NCBI GenBank assembly: GCA_039105265.1
Contig: JAPFFF010000007.1
Location: forward strand, 434,001-498,000
Direction: 5' to 3'
Length of the DNA: 64,000 bases
Source of the DNA: Tritrichomonas musculus
Lineage: Eukaryota > Parabasalia > Tritrichomonadida > Tritrichomonadidae
The translations under genes and the position numbers were made by a program. This document shows positions 27,147 to 37,514 of the stretch, piece by piece. The notes beneath the pieces are model-generated. The model had not been told where the DNA came from, searched no databases, and saw only the letters and a list, made by a program, of their open reading frames with translations. Within the stretch, counting starts at the first letter, position 1. Every line of letters starts with the position of its first letter.

Positions 27147-28112
27147 ATGGATCGAGGAAAACGCGGTGGTGGAAACTTTGGTGGACGCGGTAACAACCGT
27201 GGCGGACGTGGAGGCCGCGGTGGTGGAAATGACCAAGGTCGATTTAATCGTGATAAAGGACAAGATCGTGGCGGACGCGGCGGTGGACGTGGTGGAAGAG
27301 GCGGAAGAGGCCAAGGACATAATGATCGTGGACGTGGCGGTCAAAATCGCGGTGGTAGAGGACTTGGATTTAAGGGTGGAAATAAATCGATCATTGAGCC
27401 TTTCAGAAATCAGAAAATAGAATTCCCAGGCGTTTTTATAGGTCATCAAAAAGGTGATATGTTACTTACCAGAAATCTAGTTCCAGGAAAGAATGTTTAC
27501 GGAGAAAAACTCATTTCAGTTGAAGGCGGTGCAGATGGCCCAGTTGAATATCGTGAATGGAATCCATATCGTTCAAAAATTGGTGCATGTATTCTTTGCG
27601 GTTTTGAAAAATTCGGTATCAAGCCTGGATGTAAAGTTCTTTATCTTGGTGCTGCATCAGGAACAACAGTTTCGCATGTTTCAGATATTGTTGGCCCAGA
27701 AGGTAGGGTTTATGGTGTCGAGTTTTCTCCTCGTGTTGGACGTGAATTTGTTAATTTAGCAAAGATTCGTCCAAATATTGTACCAATCATTGAAGATGCC
27801 AGACATCCACAAAAATACAGAATGCTCGTTCCAATGGTTGATTGTCTCTTTGCAGACGTTGCTCAACCAGATCAAGCTCGTATATTTGCTTTGAATGCAG
27901 AATTCTTCTTAAAGAATGATGGATATTACATGATCTGTATTAAAGCAAGTTGTGTCAATTCAACAATCCCTCCCGAACAGGTTTATGAAAAGCAGACTGA
28001 AGAGCTTAAAGAAGCGGGACTAATTCCCGAACTTGCTGTTAACTTAGATGAGTATCATCGTGGTCACGAAATGATTATCGGAACATATAGACCAACAAAC
28101 AAAAAATTATAA
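27147..28112 (+). CDS. FBL: Fibrillarin, box C/D snoRNP 2'-O-methyltransferase
   Basis: The product has 321 residues, the normal fibrillarin length. Residues 1-73 form a Gly/Arg-rich GAR domain built of RGG-type repeats. The methyltransferase fold follows, with the AdoMet-binding segment VLYLGAASGTTVSHVSD (about 164-180), then GRVYGVEFSPR and DVAQPDQARIF. The enzyme methylates rRNA ribose positions guided by C/D snoRNAs in the nucleolus. The GAR coding DNA is much more GC-rich than its surroundings because of GGN and CGN codons. Confidence 0.98.
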   Translation: MDRGKRGGGNFGGRGNNRGGRGGRGGGNDQGRFNRDKGQDRGGRGGGRGGRGGRGQGHNDRGRGGQNRGGRGLGFKGGNKSIIEPFRNQKIEFPGVFIGHQKGDMLLTRNLVPGKNVYGEKLISVEGGADGPVEYREWNPYRSKIGACILCGFEKFGIKPGCKVLYLGAASGTTVSHVSDIVGPEGRVYGVEFSPRVGREFVNLAKIRPNIVPIIEDARHPQKYRMLVPMVDCLFADVAQPDQARIFALNAEFFLKNDGYYMICIKASCVNSTIPPEQVYEKQTEELKEAGLIPELAVNLDEYHRGHEMIIGTYRPTNKKL

Positions 28113-28537
28113 TTATTAATAAATTGCTTTTTTTGATACTAAATTCCAAGGTTTACCTGTTTTTTTTTTCTTCCTGCTTTCTTATTATTTCAAATTTAAA
28201 TCATCAGATTATTCATTCAAATGAAATCTTCGTATATTTCATCATCATAATACATTCATATTCATGGATTCTGTACTATAAGTATTTTATCGTTTTGCTA
28301 TTTTTCTTTCTCCTTGATTATTTAATATGCTTTTTTTTGGATAATAAAAAAATATAAAATCTTTTTTTCATTTCTAAAAAATCATGAACAACAAATAAAT
28401 AATTCATAAAAATATAAATCGCTAGATTTACAAGTTTAAATAAAGTTATTTTGAAAAATTTTATCTAATATCAATAATTTTTTCATTTTATAATTCCACT
28501 AACAAAATAATTAAATAAAAATACCAAATTTGCATTA
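28113..28537. other. Convergent intergenic region
   Basis: About 425 bases between the 3' ends of fibrillarin and the Fused-like kinase. T-rich, with no gene recognised; the small plus-strand frame here is Phe/Ile-rich noise. Confidence 0.5.
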
Positions 28538-31483
28538 TTAAGAGATTGAATCTATGATAGATTTGGCATAACGTTTAACTCTATCATTTGGTGAATTTGT
28601 ATACTTGGAAAGAATCAATTGAGCTTTTTTTGATTTCAAAAACTTTCTTGGTTCTTCATATTGGCAAAAGTAAGACAAGGGCAAAATAGTTCTTCCTTGC
28701 AATTCTTCATAATTACTTATTGAATTTAATATTTGTTCCACTGCTCCATTACTTATCAATTGTTTAACATATTTATCAGACTTACGAACAATATTTCCAA
28801 GGACACCGGCTGCATTTTCTACTGTTTTAGCATCTGATGAATTTAATAATTTAACAATAGAATCAACTTCAGGCATGACGGCATCAACAGCTTCTGGCGA
28901 CCAAAACAAAACGTTTCCGAGTGCGAAAGCCGCCAATTTTTGACAAATTTGATCTGAATTGTCCAAGTTTTCAATCAAAAGTGGAATAAATTGATCTAAA
29001 TAATCATCTGGAAGTCCTGTATGCCTACAAATATTTCCAATGAAATCCAGTGCTTTTGCTCTAATTAATGTAACTTCAGATTGTAAAGCTCTTTCAGCTA
29101 GATTGAGAGCTCCACATTCAGTTAAAGCTGGTAAAAAATCTTTAGATAATCTGGCTAAATGTGAAGCAATAATTAAACCGGATTCTGCAGCTGAATCAAT
29201 TGAAAATACCGAATTTAAAATTTCTGTTGCTTGGCTTAGTAAAAGTGGAGTTGGCTTTTTGAATGACATTACAATTTGGGCAAGAACAATAACAACATTC
29301 GGTGGTACTGAGGGACCTAGATCACAAATAACAGATGAAATTTGTGTTAAAATACCAGCGTCACAAAGATTGTTCACAAGTAATTCATGATCACTACTTG
29401 AATTCTGTGATTTTTCACCAATAACGTTTAATATATAATCGCTTAATTGATTTGCACATTTAGGAGTAGCAAAAAGACCAACCATTGACGGAAGGAAAGA
29501 TTGTACACTTTTTGGTTGGAGATTGAGAAGGGTATCTAATAAAGCCGGTTGATGAAAAGGAATTAAATTCGTTATACTCTCAGTGCACATTTGAACAAGA
29601 GAAGAATTCATTGGAAAATGAAAAAATGGACTTGAAAGAACTGACATGATACAAAGATATTCATTTTGCGTTGATGGGAAAATTGAACCATATGTAAGGA
29701 GTGATTCTAATCTGGCTTTTAAACCAGTTTTACCAGTAAACATCATCTCAACAAAATTGGGAAGAGTTGATAATGACTGCCTAACTGAAAATCTCTTTTG
29801 AAATTCAGGGACTTCCGCTAGTGAGCTCAGCCCAATGGCTATAAACGATACAGCCGCTGAAAAAAGTGACATATCTTCAAAAGTGTTTATATCAGATTGA
29901 ACTATTGCGTAAAATACATCAAGAAAGTCATTGAACGGCTGGATATAATTAACAGCATTAGCATCTTGTTCAATAATTTTTGAAAGAATGCAAAAGGCGC
30001 TTGTTCTGATTAATTCGCTTTTCTTTCCATTAATTGCAGCAACTAAAATAGGGACAATTTTTTGGGCATTATCAAAACAAATAGTATCCAAAAACATGTC
30101 TGACTCTTGAGCAAAGAAAGAAAAAATGGCATAAACTCGACCAACAAAATCTTGGTCAGACTCTTTATAAATAAATCTCAATAATCTTTCTAGAAGTTTT
30201 TCACATTTAGCATTAGTAAGGCGAAGATCACCTAATTGAAAGTCAACACTTTGAATCATATTTTGTGAGAATGGAATTGTTAAAAGTTCGGTAAAGAAAT
30301 CAATTGATGCTGGAGGAAGATCAGAGCCTAGAATTGTAATTCCTACAGCAAAAGGGACACTAAATCGTTCAATATCTTTGCGAAGCAAATCTGCAGCTAA
30401 AGACAAAGCTTCATTAATAACTTTTGGTTTGGTAATAAAGGCTGCAAAATGTTCAGAAAATGACATTGCATGAGGATTATCAGGAGTTACATTTTTATCA
30501 CGCAAATATTTGACTGCATTTAATAGATCATCTTCAGAATAACCAGATGGATTGACAAACATCATTTGAAAATCAGGAATATTCGATTTCTTGGGCTTAA
30601 AAGCACTTCTGGAATTAATAAGCGAGTTTGCTATTGCTTTTTCAAATTGATTTGATTTAAAGCGATATACTCTATCATCAAATTTACCAAGATCAACATC
30701 AGCAATAAATGGATGCTTAAGAAGATCTTGACATGATGTTCTTTTTGATGGCTCTTTATTTAACATTTCTAATAAAAAAGACTTGAATTGTGGCGAGATT
30801 TCACCAGGCCAAGGTATTGGGGAATTTACAATCATTTGAACAAGCTTGTATATTGAATTCGTGTAGTATGGAGGCCGTCCATAAAATAATTCGTACAATA
30901 TAACTCCAAGAGCCCATATATCGACTTTCTCGTCGTATGGCTGCTCTTGAACAAGCTCAGGCGCCATATAAAGTGGAGTGCCTTTAATAGATGTTAAAAC
31001 AAGAGTTGTATTTGATAAAGCACGAGCAAATCCAAAATCACATATTTTTAATGCTCCATGCTCTGCTATTAAAATATTTTGTGGTTTCATGTCACGATGA
31101 ATTATGTGGAGACTATGGAGATGAGATAAAGATGAAACAAGTTGAGCCGCAACACTTTTTAAAACAGTTTCAGGCAATGTTTGATTGTCATCAATAACTT
31201 GAAATAAGTCTCCGCGGGCGAGTTCTGAAACTACACAAAAGTCAGTATCAATTTCAAAAACATTAAGCATTCTCATTACATTCGGATGAGAAACTTTTTG
31301 AAGTAGATCAATTTCTCGACGGAATGATTCTAGATCATCTTTAGACTGACCAGCTTTATTAATCATTTTAATGGCGACGAGCCTACCTGTATATTTACGT
31401 CTAGCTTTATACACCTTCCCAAAAGATCCTTCGCCAATTTGCGTGATTAAATGATAATTTTCCATACTATCTTTTTTATTCAT
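28538..31483 (-). CDS. STK36: Fused/STK36-like kinase with armadillo-type C-terminal region
   Basis: From the ATG at 31483 the product has 981 residues. The kinase domain (about 10-265) has GEGSFGKVY, Lys39 in VAIKM, HRDMKPQN (129-136), DFGFA (149-153) and APE (174-176), so it should be active. The sequence GDLFQVIDD and the short kinase-to-repeat layout match the Fused/STK36 family. The rest, about 700 residues, is alpha-helical with ARM/HEAT-like repeats (for example AAGVLGNIVRKSDKYVKQL near 920). In flagellates Fused-type kinases act in building the axonemal central pair; in animals also in Hedgehog signalling. A flagellar role is expected here. Confidence 0.85.
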   Translation of the reverse strand: MNKKDSMENYHLITQIGEGSFGKVYKARRKYTGRLVAIKMINKAGQSKDDLESFRREIDLLQKVSHPNVMRMLNVFEIDTDFCVVSELARGDLFQVIDDNQTLPETVLKSVAAQLVSSLSHLHSLHIIHRDMKPQNILIAEHGALKICDFGFARALSNTTLVLTSIKGTPLYMAPELVQEQPYDEKVDIWALGVILYELFYGRPPYYTNSIYKLVQMIVNSPIPWPGEISPQFKSFLLEMLNKEPSKRTSCQDLLKHPFIADVDLGKFDDRVYRFKSNQFEKAIANSLINSRSAFKPKKSNIPDFQMMFVNPSGYSEDDLLNAVKYLRDKNVTPDNPHAMSFSEHFAAFITKPKVINEALSLAADLLRKDIERFSVPFAVGITILGSDLPPASIDFFTELLTIPFSQNMIQSVDFQLGDLRLTNAKCEKLLERLLRFIYKESDQDFVGRVYAIFSFFAQESDMFLDTICFDNAQKIVPILVAAINGKKSELIRTSAFCILSKIIEQDANAVNYIQPFNDFLDVFYAIVQSDINTFEDMSLFSAAVSFIAIGLSSLAEVPEFQKRFSVRQSLSTLPNFVEMMFTGKTGLKARLESLLTYGSIFPSTQNEYLCIMSVLSSPFFHFPMNSSLVQMCTESITNLIPFHQPALLDTLLNLQPKSVQSFLPSMVGLFATPKCANQLSDYILNVIGEKSQNSSSDHELLVNNLCDAGILTQISSVICDLGPSVPPNVVIVLAQIVMSFKKPTPLLLSQATEILNSVFSIDSAAESGLIIASHLARLSKDFLPALTECGALNLAERALQSEVTLIRAKALDFIGNICRHTGLPDDYLDQFIPLLIENLDNSDQICQKLAAFALGNVLFWSPEAVDAVMPEVDSIVKLLNSSDAKTVENAAGVLGNIVRKSDKYVKQLISNGAVEQILNSISNYEELQGRTILPLSYFCQYEEPRKFLKSKKAQLILSKYTNSPNDRVKRYAKSIIDSIS

Positions 31484-31610
31484 ATGTAAATTTTTTAAAA
31501 TCGTTAAAATCATTTTTTTTTTATGTTAACAGTTGGATAGCTAACCAAAAAGTATATTGTAATGAATCATGAAATTTTATAAATCATTCAAAAAATTAAA
31601 TTAAAAAAAA

Positions 31611-33344
31611 ATGGATTCTACTAAAAAAGATACAGGCTTATCATTTTCTTTGTTTAGAAAACAAGTGAACAATGACTTCTTTGATCTTATTAGACCATTC
31701 CCATCAGAAAATAAATTCGTGACAGCTCCAACTTATCTTTTAAATTATGTTAGAAGAATGATTTCTTTTAGCCAAAACCAGTGGCTAAAAATGATTACAA
31801 TGGATGCAATTGAAAGGACAAATGATTCTGCTGAATTAATTGTAATATCTCCAGCTGAACGTACAAATATTGATAATATACTTAATACTTTTAAACTTAT
31901 TCCAAACTATAAAAAGTGCTTACTCATAATTCCTAGAATAACAGCAGTTGTTCAACAATCATTTTTTATTCATGAATTCAAACAAGTTCAATATGTACCC
32001 AAAAATCCAGCAAAAGAAATATATACAAAAGAATTTCATTACGATTTCTTTCCAGTTGATGAAGATTACTTTTTGCTTCCATGCTACCATTCTTTTTATC
32101 AAATTAATGTTGAAAATGATTACAACGACATTTATGCTTCAGCTCGTGCTCTTACTAAAATACAAACCGTTTTTGGCGAAATACCATATATCGTTACCAT
32201 TGGCCAAAATGCGATTAATACAAAAACATTGATGGAAGGATTATTAAAAAAAAGTGGATCATTGTCTACTCAATATCCACTAATTGATAGTATATTTTTA
32301 TTTGATCGATCGTGCGATATGGTTACACCACTCACAAGTCAAATGACTTTTGAAGGAATCCTTGATGAATATATAGGTGTCAATTTTGGTATTTGTGAAA
32401 CAGAAGCTGATGAATGCAAGATGTTTATCTTTTCTGAAAAGACAAACATTGTTTCAGAGGTACGAGGACATTTACTTAACGAAGTTATTCAGCCATTAAC
32501 AGATTTAAATAAAGAAATTAAAAAGGTTAAAGATCCAGATAATTTAAAGCAAATTCGTAGTTTACAACGTGAAGAATTCAAAAAATATTGTTTTCATCTC
32601 AAAGAATTGAGTGGCGTAGAACCAATTTTATGCCAATTACTTTATCTCGCTAATACTTATTTAGGTCAAAAAATGCAAGCACCACTTTCTAGAAGCCTCC
32701 TTAACTATGAATACGTTCTATTATCAGAAGGCCAATCTATTACACAAGTTGCTGAAAGCTTTATTCAGTTATTCAATGATTGGAAAACAGCTCTGCGATT
32801 AATTATACTTCAACTAATTGTTAATCACAAAGAGGTTAATACCCAAGTATTTAATCAAAGTTTAATTGATGAATTTGGCGATAAAGCAAGAAAATTAATA
32901 TCAACTTTTGAAAACCTTGATTTATTAAAAGCTGATCAGAAACCAAATCAACAATGGAAAACATTTCGAGATTTACTTTGCTTAACTACTCCCAAAGATA
33001 AAAACGACAATGATGAATTGCTCAATATGTGTGATAAACTAATTCCACTCATGGTTAGAATACTTCAATTTATTACATCAAATGATCAACAAATCCTTTC
33101 AAAACTTCATGATTCAGGCCTTCCAATCACAATTACTGGACAACTACCACCACCAGTTCCCGAAAAACCAAGGAAAATTTTGATTTTCTTTATTGGAGGA
33201 GTAACCATTTCCGAAGTAAATTTCATTAGGAAATTAGGGAAGAAAATTTCAAATGGAAAATTTCAATTTGTTGTTGGAAGTACTGATCAAATTAATATGA
33301 ACAATTTTATGGACCAATTATGCCCAGGAATGTTTTCTCATTAA
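31611..33344 (+). CDS. VPS33: Vps33-like Sec1/Munc18 protein
   Basis: The product has 577 residues, typical of SM proteins. The segment DSIFLFDRSCDMVTPLTSQM (about 224-243) is the Vps33 signature, followed by TFEGILDEYIGV. The C-terminal part has KILIFFIGGVTISEVNFIRK (about 520-539), the usual SM ending. Vps33 belongs to the HOPS/CORVET tethering complexes and chaperones SNARE assembly at late endosomes and lysosomes. It is divergent from the kinase gene, with about 130 bases between the starts. Confidence 0.9.
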   Translation: MDSTKKDTGLSFSLFRKQVNNDFFDLIRPFPSENKFVTAPTYLLNYVRRMISFSQNQWLKMITMDAIERTNDSAELIVISPAERTNIDNILNTFKLIPNYKKCLLIIPRITAVVQQSFFIHEFKQVQYVPKNPAKEIYTKEFHYDFFPVDEDYFLLPCYHSFYQINVENDYNDIYASARALTKIQTVFGEIPYIVTIGQNAINTKTLMEGLLKKSGSLSTQYPLIDSIFLFDRSCDMVTPLTSQMTFEGILDEYIGVNFGICETEADECKMFIFSEKTNIVSEVRGHLLNEVIQPLTDLNKEIKKVKDPDNLKQIRSLQREEFKKYCFHLKELSGVEPILCQLLYLANTYLGQKMQAPLSRSLLNYEYVLLSEGQSITQVAESFIQLFNDWKTALRLIILQLIVNHKEVNTQVFNQSLIDEFGDKARKLISTFENLDLLKADQKPNQQWKTFRDLLCLTTPKDKNDNDELLNMCDKLIPLMVRILQFITSNDQQILSKLHDSGLPITITGQLPPPVPEKPRKILIFFIGGVTISEVNFIRKLGKKISNGKFQFVVGSTDQINMNNFMDQLCPGMFSH

Positions 33345-33656
33345 ACGATATTATTTTTTTTATCATTTAAACACGTTTTAGTTAACGCTAAACCAGTAGA
33401 AATTTCTTTTTTTTTTTTCTTTAATTGATAGATCTAAAGTCAAAATTTAATTTCTATATTAAAATAAAGTTTAACTTGATTGATATGCTAAAAGAGACTT
33501 CTGAGTTGATTGCAAATATTGCATAACCAGTCATGTTAGATGTTTTTTTAATTTCATTTTTATTCAAAAAAAATTTCAAAACATATCGTTTATTTTTTCT
33601 GAATTTTGAATATATAGAAAGGCAAACTATTTCACCTTTTAAACCAATCAAAAAAC
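33345..33656. other. Intergenic, no gene seen
   Basis: About 310 bases with long T runs, between Vps33 and the capping-enzyme homologue. The small minus-strand frame here has no support. Confidence 0.45.
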
Positions 33657-35522
33657 ATGGGCTACAATAATAATAAATCAGGAAATAGACGATCCAACAG
33701 AAGAGGCACCAATCAGTATCCGATTTCTCATTTTAAATGTATTCCACGTAGTTGGTTATCAGTTGCAGAAACCGGCTTACCTCTTTGGGGCTCCAACAAT
33801 CTTTATTTCATTCCAATGAAAACTCCACTTCCAGAGTTTCTTACAAAATCATTAAAAAATGTTAAACCATGGACACCAGCGGAAGCAATAGCTAGAGCTA
33901 AAAAATTATTACAAATTCAATCTAATCTTCATTTTCTAGCAATTAACGTTTCACAAGGAAATGAAATTATTTCAGAGCAGGATTGGCAAGATGTTGGCGC
34001 TTCTTATGCACGCTCTCCTGTTCCGAAGTTATTTGAACAGAATTCCATTGACGCATTTTGTGAAATAATAAATAAAGAATTATCAAAATTTATTAATACT
34101 AATGAAACTTTAGTTTGTCTTGTTTACTGTGGGTGTGGTCATAATCGTGTTGGCTTTTGTATCACATCATATTTAACACGAGCTTGCAAAATTGAGCTCT
34201 CTGAAGCCTTGAAGAGAGTTGATAAATCTTCTCCTTGTTTAATATACCAGCAAAAACCTCTTGATACCCTCTCTACAGTTTTTAAAACTAGTCCACCAAT
34301 ACATGGTCCTGCTCCGGATGGCGTTAACCCAAATGAGATAGCTTATCCAATTGCAGAAATCAATTTGCCTTTTGAGAAGTACAATGGCTTAAATAAAATA
34401 TCTAAACGCGTTTTACCTCCTGATGAAAAAGTTAAAATTTTATCTATTTTATCCGAGGCCTGTAATGACCCAGATGTTTTGGACGGATATTTTCCAAAGA
34501 TTGAAAGGACATATTGGTCGGCAAATAGCTTAAACGAACTCCGAAATGAAGAATATATGATATCTTTTGAACCTCGAGGATTGAGAAGTTTTCTTGTTGT
34601 CAACGCTGAGAGTCAAGTCTTTCTTGTCATTCCTGTTTTTAACATGAGTATCAACTATCAGAATCCAAACATTCTTGCAAGTAATATGGACACAAGATGC
34701 CTCGCAGAAGTGTATGAGCTGAAAGCTAAATCAAACTTGAAACCTATTCCGACAGCAGTTGCAGCTGCTTACTTGATAGAAGAACGAAAGCGGGCTGTTA
34801 TTATGACTACTGATCTTCTTTCCATAAATAATGTTAATGTAACAAGAATGCGACTTACAGACCGCCTTGCCTTTCTTTTTTATCGTTTCAACAAATATCT
34901 CAAATTTGAAAATCCAAATGTTGTTAATGATCAACAAAATCAGCTTCAACCTCAGCAGCCCCAACAAATGCAGCAAACATACCAGATTTACTTTATGTTT
35001 AGGCCAATGACCCCACTCCATAACGCAAAGAAATTATATAATGACATTTCGTTATCTTCGTTTTTTGTTAATTGCGATGGTATTACTTTTTCACCTGTTA
35101 ATAGAGAACCATTAAACACAATTTATCTCCCAATAAATCCTTCAGTAATTCTTCTTTTTGATTATAATGGTAACGATAAATCTATCCTTTATGCAAGAAA
35201 TGACCAGAATCACAGTAACAACGCTCATGTTCCTATATCAGAAAGGACATATCCACTGAAACCAATTGCTATTTATAATTCAAAGAATTCCAAATTTAAT
35301 GCTTTAAACAAAAGAACAAGTAGATTCGAATTAGATAAAAAACAAGAATGGGCTCCTGTTTCTATTGGACATAATGACCCACCTACAACTACATCTGAGC
35401 TGAAATCGTTATCTACATTTCTAAAATCAAATCCATCTTATGAAAATATCTTCAAAGAAATCGATACAATTGTAAATCAGTCAGGAAATACTCTAGTTAG
35501 CCCTCCTCAAAATAATGAATAA
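33657..35522 (+). CDS. mRNA capping-enzyme homologue with altered guanylyltransferase site
   Basis: The product has 621 residues with the animal/plant-type layout: an RNA triphosphatase-like cysteine phosphatase domain (about 25-220) and a guanylyltransferase-like domain (about 225-590). The phosphatase P-loop is CGCGHNR (Cys158 and Arg164), fitting CX5R, although the usual preceding His is Tyr. In the second domain the segment YMISFEPRGLRSFLV (about 300-314) aligns with motif I (YMxSxKxDGxRyxxL), but the GMP-accepting Lys is Glu305 and the Asp is Arg307. NCDGITFSPVNREP matches the DGLIF region. The KWK motif is not seen. It may be a phosphatase with a dead transferase domain, or a regulatory paralogue. 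Confidence 0.75.
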   Translation: MGYNNNKSGNRRSNRRGTNQYPISHFKCIPRSWLSVAETGLPLWGSNNLYFIPMKTPLPEFLTKSLKNVKPWTPAEAIARAKKLLQIQSNLHFLAINVSQGNEIISEQDWQDVGASYARSPVPKLFEQNSIDAFCEIINKELSKFINTNETLVCLVYCGCGHNRVGFCITSYLTRACKIELSEALKRVDKSSPCLIYQQKPLDTLSTVFKTSPPIHGPAPDGVNPNEIAYPIAEINLPFEKYNGLNKISKRVLPPDEKVKILSILSEACNDPDVLDGYFPKIERTYWSANSLNELRNEEYMISFEPRGLRSFLVVNAESQVFLVIPVFNMSINYQNPNILASNMDTRCLAEVYELKAKSNLKPIPTAVAAAYLIEERKRAVIMTTDLLSINNVNVTRMRLTDRLAFLFYRFNKYLKFENPNVVNDQQNQLQPQQPQQMQQTYQIYFMFRPMTPLHNAKKLYNDISLSSFFVNCDGITFSPVNREPLNTIYLPINPSVILLFDYNGNDKSILYARNDQNHSNNAHVPISERTYPLKPIAIYNSKNSKFNALNKRTSRFELDKKQEWAPVSIGHNDPPTTTSELKSLSTFLKSNPSYENIFKEIDTIVNQSGNTLVSPPQNNE

Positions 35523-35718
35523 TTGTTTTTATTTATTTATTTTTTTTAAGAATTAATTTAATATTTATTCTTTATAAATCATACTGTTATTTTTGTCTGA
35601 TTTACACTTTGCTCCTTTAATTTAATGAATTTGATAATATGTTTAACGAATAAGTAAAAAAAAAAAATTTTAAAAAATTCTATCTTTATCGTATAGGTCA
35701 ATTTTTGTGTAGTTTTTC

Positions 35719-36444
35719 ATGAATGAAGATTTACTTAGGAGTTGCATTGATGTTACCCAAATTTTAATTAGAAGACCAATAATTAAATTTTTTTGGTCAA
35801 ATTGTGCAGAAGTGAATTCTCAATCAGCACCTCCTTTATCATTCGAAACAATTTGTGCGAAGCTCCAAAAAAATTTATATTCTTCCTATAGCGAATGGAT
35901 AGATGATGTTCATCGACTTTTTAATTTTTATATAAATGGTCAAAATCAAATATACCAATGCTCAGCAAAACAATTAAAATTAGAATTTGATGATTTAACT
36001 TCAAAATTTGTTTCAAATGTTAAGATTAGACTTGATAAATTAAAGCAGATACATAAAGAACTAAGCGACCTTTCAGCAATATATGAATCCGAAGTTGGTC
36101 AAATTTCTGAAGAATTGCAACCAGCGGCAGAAATTTTTACAATTTCTTCTGATTCAATTACAGATCCTATCAAAGTGATTAAAAGGAATATTTCATTATT
36201 TAAATCACCTGATATGATCTTGAGAATGGCAGCAATTTTGTATAAACTTCAACCCGAAACTGTTATTGTTAATGGAGAACAAATACGATTTGAATTTGCT
36301 TTAATGAAACCAGATACAGTTAATGACTTATTACGTTATACTCTAAGTTTGGTTAAAGCTATTGCATCTGGAAAATTAGATCCATATTCTTATACCGGTA
36401 ATTCAAAGACAATTGATTCATATTCGGCTTCCAAACAGGACTGA
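35719..36444 (+). CDS. Bromodomain-like protein
   Basis: The product has 241 residues. Residues about 40-95 (LSFETICAKLQKNLYSSY, then EWIDDVHRLFNFYINGQNQ) follow the bromodomain pattern of a short helix, a variable loop and a helix ending in the acetyl-lysine-binding Asn region. An alpha-helical region follows. Trichomonads have many small divergent bromodomain proteins that read acetylated histones; this would be one. Only one bromodomain-like segment is seen and the match is weak, so other helical proteins remain possible. Confidence 0.45.
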   Translation: MNEDLLRSCIDVTQILIRRPIIKFFWSNCAEVNSQSAPPLSFETICAKLQKNLYSSYSEWIDDVHRLFNFYINGQNQIYQCSAKQLKLEFDDLTSKFVSNVKIRLDKLKQIHKELSDLSAIYESEVGQISEELQPAAEIFTISSDSITDPIKVIKRNISLFKSPDMILRMAAILYKLQPETVIVNGEQIRFEFALMKPDTVNDLLRYTLSLVKAIASGKLDPYSYTGNSKTIDSYSASKQD

Positions 36445-36706
36445 TTAAATATGATGAAATAATTTTAATTTCCAATTACATTCTTTTTTGATAACATTAT
36501 TTCATTGATATCATCGCATTCAATACAATTGCGCTTAATGATATAGATTCTTGCATTTTCTGAAATATCAAAATTATATATTTGAAAATCTTACTTTCTG
36601 AATTGATCTTTTCTATGAAAAGCAAAATTATAAACTCAGAATATGATGTTTTTTTTAATAAAATTTCTTTCGATTATAAATGATGAAATCAAATTTATTT
36701 TAGATA
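36445..36706. other. Intergenic before the inverted-repeat element
   Basis: AT-rich, no feature seen. Confidence 0.4.
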
Positions 36707-37334
36707 CAGTCTTTTCGGGATTATTACGGAACCATCCACTTCAATAACGGAAAAGTTCTATATGATAACTGAAAAATTCATTATGATTATGGAAAAATCC
36801 AATTTTCAAACGAAAAATGTAACCATTTTTTTGCGAAAATCTTTTATATAAAACACTTACTTAAAAAATCATGACTTATATTTAAATATGCTTTGGTTTA
36901 TGAATATTTTCTAATTATATATATTCTTGCATCAACTTATAAATTATATTGCCAAAATAGATGAATTGAATATATAAAATATTATATTTTAAATAATTTT
37001 CAGATACAAATAGTTTATATTAAGTGTTAATTTCAAATATATTCTATTAAATTCAGTTTTCATGAGAAAAATTATTTGATGATATTTTTTGAAAAAATGT
37101 TTCTGTATGCTTATCTTTCTTTTTTCGGTATATACTCCATATCTATGATGATTTTAAATCTTTTTATTTATAGCTTATTAAATAAAAAAATCATGATTTT
37201 TAAATGAATGTTTAATTAAATTGATTTTCACAAAAAAATGGTTACATTTTCCGTTATCATTGAACATTTTTATTATCATATAGAACTTTCCCGTTATTGA
37301 AGTGGGTATTTCCGTAATAATCCCGAAAAGACTG
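36707..37334. mobile_element. 628-bp inverted-repeat element (MITE-like)
   Basis: The two ends are long inverted repeats. The left arm begins CAGTCTTTTCGGGATTATTA at 36707; the right arm, read inward on the other strand, begins identically at 37334. The first 62 bases match at about 58 positions, and similarity continues to a shared block around aatgtaaccatttttttg (left near 36,830, right near 37,230). The centre is AT-rich and non-coding. CAGTC ends are common in DNA transposons. TA lies beside the left end, but I find no clear matching target duplication on the right. Confidence 0.85.
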
Positions 37335-37514
37335 GCCATAAAAATTTATAAATTTTATTTTATGAAATTTCATCGATTGGCCAATTTTTATCAAAAAATT
37401 GAGTACGCAATTGAAAATTTAATATGAATGTTTTGAAAAAAAAATATTTTGCACTTAAGAAAAAATTGATAAAAAAGAGTCAACAAAATATAGATGTCGT
37501 AATAATTTTTAATT

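Noticed and set aside
28124-28357. Hydrophobic 77-residue frame after fibrillarin
   Set aside because: It comes from a T-rich 3' region, has Phe/Ile-rich noise composition and no support from context.
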